Position numbers and translations under genes: made by a program | Assembly: GCA_017407375.1 (NCBI GenBank) | Contig: JAFQWT010000134.1 | Coordinates: 1-5,920, forward strand | Source of the DNA: Clostridia bacterium | GTDB lineage: Bacteria; Bacillota; Clostridia; Oscillospirales; CAG-272 | Length of the DNA stretch: 5,920 nt | Direction: 5' to 3' | The notes under the pieces: generated by a model | Seen by the model: the letters and a program-made list of their open reading frames with translations, nothing else | What the model was told of the DNA's origin: nothing | Databases searched by the model: none | Part shown: in pieces, positions 1 through 4,056 of the stretch | Position numbering within the stretch: position 1 is the stretch's first letter | How the letters are laid out: each line of letters starts with the position of its first letter

Positions 1-510
1 CAGGTAGTAGAAGCCGTTGCCCGCCACGCGGTGGGCGGAATCAAGGTCAATGCCCGCAAAGCGCTCCATGATCTCGGTGTGATAGGGCACCGGGAAGTCG
101 GGCACCAGCGGCTCACCGTACCTTTTGACCTCGACGTTCTCCGAGTCGTCCTTACCGATCGGCACCGAGGGGTCGATGATGTTCGGGAGCGTCATCATGA
201 TCTTCTTGACGGCCTCGTCAAGCTCATCCTGGCGGCGCTCGGCGGCGGCCAGCTGCTCGGCCTCCGCGGCGACAAGGCGCTTGGCCTCCTCGGCCTCCTC
301 ACGCTTGCCCTGAGCCATGAGCATACCGATGCTCTTTGAGACCTTGTTGCGGTTGGCACGCAGGGCGTCCGCCTCCTGTTGCACGGTGCGGCGCTCGGCG
401 TCCAGGGCGATGACCTCATCGACCATGGGGAGCTTGTGATCCTGGAACTTCTTGCGAATGTTCTCGCGGACCAGGACGGGATTTTCTCTGACAAAGCGGA
501 TATCCAGCAT
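1..510 (-). CDS. serS: Seryl-tRNA synthetase (serine--tRNA ligase), N-terminal part
   Basis: This cytoplasmic enzyme charges tRNA-Ser with serine using ATP. Only the first 170 residues are in the window, of about 420-430 usual for the family. The protein begins MLDIRFVRENPVLVRENIRK, the classic SerRS N terminus. Residues about 30-100 are charged and Ala/Glu/Arg-rich (ADALRANRNKVSKSIG, then EEAEEAKRL), which is the long antiparallel coiled-coil arm that grips the tRNA-Ser long variable arm. LPNIIDPSVPIGKDDSENV (about 108-126) is the conserved linker into the catalytic domain. The start of that domain reads HTEIMERFAGIDLDSAHRVAGNGFYYL in two parts (144-160, 161-170), a variant of the usual HxEIGxxLGILDFERAAK block. 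I chose the ATG at 508-510 because GGAGG lies 8 bases upstream; an in-frame ATG at 514-516 is only 2 bases from it. The gene is controlled by the serine T-box leader just upstream. The family call is secure. Confidence 0.96.
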   Translation of the reverse strand, partial: MLDIRFVRENPVLVRENIRKKFQDHKLPMVDEVIALDAERRTVQQEADALRANRNKVSKSIGMLMAQGKREEAEEAKRLVAAEAEQLAAAERRQDELDEAVKKIMMTLPNIIDPSVPIGKDDSENVEVKRYGEPLVPDFPVPYHTEIMERFAGIDLDSAHRVAGNGFYYL

Positions 511-518
511 ATTCATTT

Positions 519-523
519 CCTCC
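519..523 (-). promoter_or_regulatory. Ribosome binding site of serS
   Basis: The minus strand reads GGAGG here. It lies 8 bases from the ATG at 508-510 and only 2 bases from the in-frame ATG at 514-516, so it favours the downstream start. Confidence 0.8.
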
Positions 524-540
524 GAAAGGTAATTTAACAA

Positions 541-751
541 CAAAAAAAGGAGCCCTCGTATGGGACGAAGAAGCTCCGCGGTGCCACCCATGTTGACGGG
601 ATCGCCCCGCCCTCTCCTTTGCGCTGTGTGGGGCGCCCCCCTCGGCTCTCACCGACCGCTCGGGAAGTGGATACGCAGCTCCCGCGTACCGGCTTACACC
701 CTCCGCTGGCTCTCTTTGACGCTTTGGCTGCGATAGCTTCCGTCATCGCTA
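541..751 (-). promoter_or_regulatory. T-box riboswitch, serine-specific, in the serS leader
   Basis: This transcribed leader senses uncharged tRNA-Ser and lets transcription into serS proceed when serine charging is low. The conserved T-box GGGTGGCACCGCG lies at 589-577. Its TGGC would pair with a tRNA 3' end GCCA, which fits the G discriminator base of tRNA-Ser. A Stem I base can be built by hand: GGAAG (741-737) pairs with CTTCC (667-663), and CGCAGC (732-727) pairs with GCTGCG (679-674). The internal loop between them has the codon TCC at 671-669, followed by A668, the usual purine after a specifier. TCC is a serine codon, which agrees with the gene downstream. An AGAGAG bulge motif and a GGGTG-type distal loop sequence lie in the upper part of Stem I. 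After the T-box, CTTCGTCCC can pair either with the T-box GGG (antiterminator) or inside the terminator hairpin. The class is near certain; the exact 5' end is inferred from the promoter. Confidence 0.95.
542..577 (-). terminator. Regulated intrinsic terminator of the serS T-box
   Basis: On the minus strand GGAGC pairs with GCTCC, and CTTCGT with ACGAGG, leaving a TT bulge and a CCCAT loop (577-549). Seven T residues follow directly (548-542). The 5' half of the stem overlaps the bases needed for the T-box antiterminator, so the two folds exclude each other. It ends about 31 bases before the serS start codon. Confidence 0.93.
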
Positions 752-756
752 TGCCA

Positions 757-785
757 ATTATAATACTTTTTCCCGTGGAATGCAA
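757..785 (-). promoter_or_regulatory. Sigma-A type promoter of serS
   Basis: The minus strand has a perfect -10 box TATAAT (762-757). A weaker -35 box TTGCAT (785-780) lies 17 bases upstream. The predicted start near 750-752 falls right before the first T-box stem, which supports the placement. Confidence 0.75.
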
Positions 786-825
786 GTCTTTTTTCCCATT
801 TTTTCAAATGTTTACGGAAAAGCCC

Positions 826-854
826 TTGACTTTTCCCGAAAACGGCCCTACAAT
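826..854 (+). promoter_or_regulatory. Sigma-A type promoter of the cyclophilin lipoprotein gene
   Basis: TTGACT (826-831) and TACAAT (849-854) each match the consensus at five of six positions and are separated by exactly 17 bases. Transcription would start near 861, giving a 5' leader of only about 20 bases, too short for a riboswitch. The promoter is back to back with the serS promoter, about 40 bases away. Confidence 0.8.
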
Positions 855-881
855 TTAATAAAAAAAGACGAGGTGACCACC

Positions 882-1460
882 GTGAAACACCGCCTGCTTT
901 CTCTCCTTCTTGCCACCCTCCTTCTCTTCCTTGCCATCCCAACGCTTGCCTCCTGCTCCTATGAGGAGACGGATGAGGTCACCAATACCGTGGCCATTGA
1001 GGTCGAGCTTTATGGCACCATCATCGTTGAGCTCTACCCCGACGTGGCTCCCATCACCGTAAAAAACTTCCAGGACCTTGTGGCCGACGGCTTTTACAAC
1101 GGCTCGGGCTTTCACCGCATCATCGAGGGCTTTATGATCCAAGGCGGCCGCACGCCCCTTGGTAAGGTAGATCCCCCCGAGATCAAGGGGGAGTTTGCCG
1201 CTAACGGCATTGAGAATAAGCTGAAGCATGAGCGCGGCGTGATCTCAATGGCGCGCACCTCGATCTATGACAGCGCCTCCTCCGAGTTCTTCATCGTTCA
1301 CGAGACCGAGAACGCCACGCATCTTGACGGTGACTATGCCGCCTTTGGCCGCGTGGTGTCGGGGATGGACGTGGTGGACGCCATTGCCGAGGCGCGCACC
1401 AATTACAACGACGCCCCCCTTCTCAGCATCACCATTGCACGCGCCTATTTCGTTAAGTAA
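882..1460 (+). CDS. Cyclophilin-type peptidyl-prolyl cis-trans isomerase, lipoprotein
   Basis: This 192-residue protein is predicted to speed proline cis-trans isomerisation during folding of exported proteins on the outer face of the cell membrane. I start it at GTG 882 because GAGGTG (870-875) lies 6 bases upstream and a signal peptide follows at once: KHR, a run of leucines, then lipobox LASC with the lipidated cysteine at residue 25. The domain (about 35-190) has the cyclophilin core GFHRIIEGFMIQGG (76-89) with catalytic Arg79 and pocket residues Phe84, Met85 and Gln87, then SSEFFIVH (133-140) and THLDGDYAAFGRV (146-158). The position of the cyclosporin-binding tryptophan of human CypA (W121) is His147 here, which is common in bacterial members. 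An in-frame ATG at 780 exists but precedes the promoter and RBS. The gene stands alone and ends before a convergent gene with terminators between. The family is secure; the client proteins are unknown. Confidence 0.94.
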   Translation: MKHRLLSLLLATLLLFLAIPTLASCSYEETDEVTNTVAIEVELYGTIIVELYPDVAPITVKNFQDLVADGFYNGSGFHRIIEGFMIQGGRTPLGKVDPPEIKGEFAANGIENKLKHERGVISMARTSIYDSASSEFFIVHETENATHLDGDYAAFGRVVSGMDVVDAIAEARTNYNDAPLLSITIARAYFVK

Positions 1461-1481
1461 GGTTTACAAAGCAAAAGAAAA

Positions 1482-1499
1482 GGGAGCACAAAGCTGCCC
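1482..1499 (-). terminator. Possible weak minus-strand terminator
   Basis: Read on the minus strand, GGG-C-AGC, a TTTGT loop and GCTCCC form an interrupted 6-bp stem followed by TTTTCTTTT (1481-1473). It could back up termination of the thioesterase transcript before it runs into the isomerase gene. The bulged C makes the stem weak. Confidence 0.3.
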
Positions 1500-1505
1500 G
1501 TATGG

Positions 1506-1542
1506 AATAAATATCCCCCCGTGGAACGGGGGGATATTTATT
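1506..1542 (+). repeat. Perfect 16-bp inverted repeat (hairpin), possible bidirectional terminator or palindromic repeat
   Basis: AATAAATATCCCCCCG (1506-1521) and its exact reverse complement (1527-1542) flank the 5-base loop TGGAA. A six-pair G:C upper stem sits on a nine-pair A/T-rich lower stem. On either strand the G run is followed by AUAUUUAUU, so it could act as a terminator for both converging genes, although a canonical T tract is missing. The perfection and length are more than a terminator needs, so a dispersed intergenic palindrome is an alternative. Confidence 0.7.
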
Positions 1543-1549
1543 TGCCAAT

Positions 1550-1578
1550 AAAAAAGCGGAGCGTGGCTCCGTTTTTTT
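1550..1578 (+). terminator. Bidirectional intrinsic terminator between convergent genes
   Basis: CGGAGC (1557-1562), a GTG loop and GCTCCG (1566-1571) form a tight stem. Six A residues lie before it (1550-1555) and seven T residues after it (1572-1578). Read on the minus strand, the same structure ends in a T run, so it can stop both the isomerase transcript and the araC-thioesterase transcript, whose last stop codon is only a few bases away. Confidence 0.9.
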
Positions 1579-1581
1579 ATT

Positions 1582-2304
1582 TCAGAAGATAAGGCGCGCG
1601 GTAAACATGCGCTCGCCGCCCTCGCCCGTGCCCTTGATCTCGGCATAGCCGTCACCGCGGCGCACCGCCATATGCAGGGGGGCATCGCCCCGTACCTCAC
1701 GGTGGTACTCGATCATAAACTCGCGGATGCTCTCCCCCTCGGCGGGGGAAAGGGTGTCAAGGACGTACTTGGCGTACTTGATGTTGTTGACGTGGCCGTT
1801 CACGTCACGGTCGGTAAAATGCGGGAAGCGGAGGGTCGGCTCCCCCTCCCCCTCAAAATCGGTAAGGTGAGGGAAACCGTCGGGAAAGCTATGCTCCTCA
1901 AGGAAGCCGTCCTTCAGGGGGTAGACGTCACCGACGGGCATCAGGCGGCGACGCTCCGCGTGGATGACCACCCACTCCGAGCTGCCCGAGACCAGCACCT
2001 CCCCATCGGCCGCGGTGATCTTATACTCGCGCTGGAAGATGCTGCGGCGCGGGGGCAGGGGCCAGGTCTTGACGCGCACGCGGTCAAACTGCTTGGGGGT
2101 CTTATGGATGCGGTAGCGCACACGGACAAGGACCCAGAGAAGCTTCTCGGCCAGCATGGCCTCCCGCCCGATGCCAAGGGCGCGGGCGTGCTCCCCCGCC
2201 ACGTCCTGAAAGAGATCGAGGACGGCAGCGGGCTGAAGCTCCATGCGGCAGTCAAAGTCCGAGGTGCGGAGATAAAATTCCTTTTCAAAGCTTGCGTTGG
2301 TCAT
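1582..2304 (-). CDS. Acyl-ACP thioesterase (FatA/FatB family)
   Basis: This 240-residue cytoplasmic enzyme is predicted to hydrolyse acyl-acyl carrier protein, releasing free fatty acids from fatty-acid synthesis. It has the double hot-dog layout of the family. The first repeat (about 5-125) includes MELQPAAVLDLFQDVAGEHA (21-40), which resembles the substrate-channel helix region, and WVLVRVRYRIHKTP (57-70). The second repeat (about 155-240) carries the signature FTDRDVNGHVNNIKYAKYV (163-181), whose Asp167, Asn169 and His171 match the catalytic Asp-Asn-His set of plant FatB. Glu203 in IEYHREV matches the fourth active-site position. Length fits bacterial members. I start at ATG 2304 because GAGG (2314-2311) lies 6 bases upstream; a GTG at 2316 is in frame but overlaps that RBS. 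The gene begins 15 bases after the stop of the AraC regulator, so the two are probably co-transcribed and perhaps translationally coupled. Chain-length preference cannot be read from sequence. Confidence 0.92.
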   Translation of the reverse strand: MTNASFEKEFYLRTSDFDCRMELQPAAVLDLFQDVAGEHARALGIGREAMLAEKLLWVLVRVRYRIHKTPKQFDRVRVKTWPLPPRRSIFQREYKITAADGEVLVSGSSEWVVIHAERRRLMPVGDVYPLKDGFLEEHSFPDGFPHLTDFEGEGEPTLRFPHFTDRDVNGHVNNIKYAKYVLDTLSPAEGESIREFMIEYHREVRGDAPLHMAVRRGDGYAEIKGTGEGGERMFTARLIF

Positions 2305-2310
2305 GGGATA

Positions 2311-2314
2311 CCTC
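2311..2314 (-). promoter_or_regulatory. Ribosome binding site that sets the thioesterase start
   Basis: GAGG on the minus strand lies 6 bases before ATG 2304 and a few bases after the TGA of the regulator gene. It overlaps the alternative GTG at 2316, which argues against that start. Confidence 0.7.
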
Positions 2315-2319
2315 ACAGG

Positions 2320-3144
2320 TCAGGATTTGCGGAACAGGCGGCGGTAATCGCGCGGCGAATAGGACGAATAGCTCTTGAAGCGCTTGGAGAAGGCAAAGGG
2401 ATCGGTCTCTCCGATCCGCTCCATGATCTCCTTGATCGGGAGATCGCTTTTTTCAAGGTAGGACTTGGCCAGCTCCATTTTTCGGTAACGGACGTAACGG
2501 GCGGGAGTCTGCCCCGTTCTGGCCTTAAAAAGACGAGAAAAGTGGTTGGGGTGGAGATAGCACCTGGCGGCAAGCTCTGCCATTGTCAGCGGCTCGGCGG
2601 GGTGCTCACTGATATACGAGAGGACCGCACCGATGGTATCGTCCTCCTCCGTAGGAAGGGTGACCCCCCCGGGGGATGCGGCGGCGATATACTCACCAAG
2701 AAGCTCAAGGAGCACCGCCTTCAGGGCGATCCTGTCGGCAAGGCCGGGGCGGGTGCGGAGAGTGTCGTAGCGGCGGAACAGACGGTAGATTTTCCCTTTT
2801 GGGGGGACGCTGATGAAGTGCGGCAGAGAAAGGCGGGAGAGGAGCGTGGGATCGGGCAGAAGGTCAAAATGCACCCAATACTTGGAAAAGCACGCCTCCT
2901 TGTGATTGTAATAGGAGTGCAGCGTGCCCTCGGGGATCAGAAAAAGATCGCCCGCCTTGCCAACGTACTCGGTGCCCTCGACCGTGATCGTGCAGGCCCC
3001 CTCCGTGATAAAATAAAACTTGCTCTCCTGGCCACGCGTGGGGGTGGGCAGAACCCAGCGTCCTCCCGCGGGGAGCTTGAAAAAGCCGCCGAGGGTCTCC
3101 TCCATGCTGAGGGGCGAGAGAAAGATATCGTCGTACGTCTTCAT
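2320..3144 (-). CDS. AraC-family transcriptional regulator with cupin-like sensor domain
   Basis: This 274-residue protein is a DNA-binding regulator, probably activated by a small molecule, as is common in carbohydrate-use loci. The N-terminal half (about 25-115) is a cupin-like ligand domain: FYFITEGACTITVEG (43-57) and GDLFLIPEGTLHSYY (65-79) match the AraC_binding pattern of a beta-roll with Pro and His before a bulky pair. The C-terminal 100 residues hold the two helix-turn-helix units, LTMAELAARCYLHPNHFSRL (186-205) and IKEIMERIGETDPFAFSKRF (237-256), ending in SYSPRDYRR, the usual YSPxxYR close. Start ATG 3144 has GAGGA about 7 bases upstream. It is first in an operon with the acyl-ACP thioesterase and is divergent from the creatininase/hydrolase pair, the normal position for a regulator acting on its neighbours. 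A consensus promoter (3211-3239) drives it. The ligand is unknown; a sugar derivative is a guess from context. Confidence 0.94.
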   Translation of the reverse strand: MKTYDDIFLSPLSMEETLGGFFKLPAGGRWVLPTPTRGQESKFYFITEGACTITVEGTEYVGKAGDLFLIPEGTLHSYYNHKEACFSKYWVHFDLLPDPTLLSRLSLPHFISVPPKGKIYRLFRRYDTLRTRPGLADRIALKAVLLELLGEYIAAASPGGVTLPTEEDDTIGAVLSYISEHPAEPLTMAELAARCYLHPNHFSRLFKARTGQTPARYVRYRKMELAKSYLEKSDLPIKEIMERIGETDPFAFSKRFKSYSSYSPRDYRRLFRKS

Positions 3145-3161
3145 GTGAAATCCTCTTTTTT

Positions 3162-3211
3162 TGCGCTTGTTTTTGACAAATATGCGCGTAAAAATTCCAT
3201 TTACAAGCGCA
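3162..3211. promoter_or_regulatory. 9-bp inverted repeat, candidate operator
   Basis: TGCGCTTGT (3162-3170) and its exact reverse complement ACAAGCGCA (3203-3211) are 41 bases apart start to start, close to four helical turns. The right arm touches the -10 box of the regulator promoter and the -35 box of the creatininase promoter, and the left arm lies in the regulator's 5' leader. The placement would suit DNA looping or two-site binding by the AraC protein. AraC proteins more often use direct repeats, so this remains a candidate only. Confidence 0.4.
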
Positions 3212-3228
3212 TTATACCATCCTATAAT
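3200..3228 (+). promoter_or_regulatory. Sigma-A type promoter of the creatininase/hydrolase operon
   Basis: TTTACA (3200-3205) and TATAAT (3223-3228) are separated by 17 bases, matching eleven of twelve consensus positions. The start would be near 3235, giving a leader of about 26 bases before ATG 3261. It overlaps the opposing regulator promoter. Confidence 0.8.
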
Positions 3229-3239
3229 GGAGATGTCAA
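3211..3239 (-). promoter_or_regulatory. Consensus sigma-A promoter of the araC-thioesterase operon
   Basis: The minus strand reads TTGACA (3239-3234), 17 bases, then TATAAT (3216-3211): a full twelve-of-twelve match with ideal spacing. The predicted start near 3204 leaves a leader of about 60 bases. Its -35 box lies at the expected start site of the opposing promoter. Confidence 0.85.
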
Positions 3240-3260
3240 GATTTTTTGGAGGTTTTTCCT

Positions 3261-4022
3261 ATGAGCAGCATCTATATGGCTACGTCTTATCCCTTGGAGG
3301 TCGAGCGCGCCAAGCGTGAGCATTGGCCCGTGCTTTTACCCGTTGGCACCATGGAGTACCATTCCCACCACTGCCCCTTCGGCACCGATGCCCTGGTGGC
3401 TGAGGGTTTTGCCCGTGAGATCGGCAAAAAGCGCGACTGCCTGATCCTGCCGACCATTTACTACGGCGTATCGAGCTATGCCGTGGGCGGGCCCGAGAAA
3501 AGCACGATCAATATGGATCCCGACGTGCTGGAGGCCTACGTCTACAACATTTTAAAATCGCTCTTCCGCTCGGGCTTTGACCGCAATATCTGCATTCTGA
3601 TCCGCCATCAGACCGAGGAATTCCTGCCGACAGCGCTTGCCTGTATGAAGGCGGCGAAGAAGCTGACCTTTGAGTACCTTGAGGAAACGCGCGGCATCGG
3701 CTGGTGGGGCGACAAGAAGAACGAGGGCTTTTACGACAACCTTTCGGCCGAGGAATCCCCCTGGAACTGGATCCGCGTCTTTAACGGCGCGCGCTTCCCT
3801 GCCGAGAGCGAATACAACCGCGGCGACCACGCGGGCCGCTTCGAATGCTCGCACCTTGAGTACCTCTACCCCGGCTCGGTCAAGCTGGAGCGGCTCGACT
3901 ATTCCTCCGACTGGTTTGCAAAAACCGCCTCCGAGATGTCGGTCGAGGAGGGACGCCGCAGCATTGAGCACGCCGTTGACGCCGTGCTTAAGGCCCTAAA
4001 GACCGGCGAGCGCTTTTATTGA
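3261..4022 (+). CDS. Creatininase-family amidohydrolase
   Basis: This 253-residue protein belongs to the creatininase fold, whose members are metal-dependent enzymes that mostly cut C-N bonds of cyclic or linear amides (creatininase, formamide hydrolases, MftE-type peptidases). LPVGTMEYHSHHCPFGTDAL (26-45) matches the family opening LPVGSxEQHGPHLPLGTD, giving likely metal ligands Glu32, His34 and Asp43. GDHAGRFECSHL (188-199) matches the HAGxxETS block with Glu195. The middle motif, usually NGHGGN, is changed to IRHQTEE (114-120): His116 is kept, but the flanking Asn and Gly residues are lost. Start ATG 3261 has GGAGG (3248-3252) 8 bases upstream; an upstream in-frame TTG overlaps that RBS. 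Length is normal for the family. The next gene follows after 34 bases, so they form an operon from the divergent promoter. The substrate is unknown; an amide on a sugar-derived compound is my inference from the neighbour. Confidence 0.88.
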   Translation: MSSIYMATSYPLEVERAKREHWPVLLPVGTMEYHSHHCPFGTDALVAEGFAREIGKKRDCLILPTIYYGVSSYAVGGPEKSTINMDPDVLEAYVYNILKSLFRSGFDRNICILIRHQTEEFLPTALACMKAAKKLTFEYLEETRGIGWWGDKKNEGFYDNLSAEESPWNWIRVFNGARFPAESEYNRGDHAGRFECSHLEYLYPGSVKLERLDYSSDWFAKTASEMSVEEGRRSIEHAVDAVLKALKTGERFY

Positions 4023-4056
4023 GATCTACGTAAGAAAATAAGAAAGGGTTACCACT

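Noticed and set aside
31..339. Plus-strand open frame opposite serS
   Set aside because: It is antisense to an unmistakable SerRS coding region and has no motif of its own.
780..881. Longer N terminus for the isomerase from ATG 780
   Set aside because: It would precede the predicted promoter and push the signal peptide 34 residues inward. GTG 882 has a good RBS and a normal lipoprotein start.
3173..3178. TTGACA on the plus strand as the -35 box for the creatininase operon
   Set aside because: No acceptable -10 box lies 16-18 bases downstream (the site reads TCCATT). The TTTACA-17-TATAAT pair further right is far better.
1672..3264. A 530-residue open frame on the plus strand
   Set aside because: It lies antisense to the thioesterase and AraC genes, both of which have clear family motifs. 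Its translation shows no recognisable domain and follows from the GC-rich third codon positions of the true genes.
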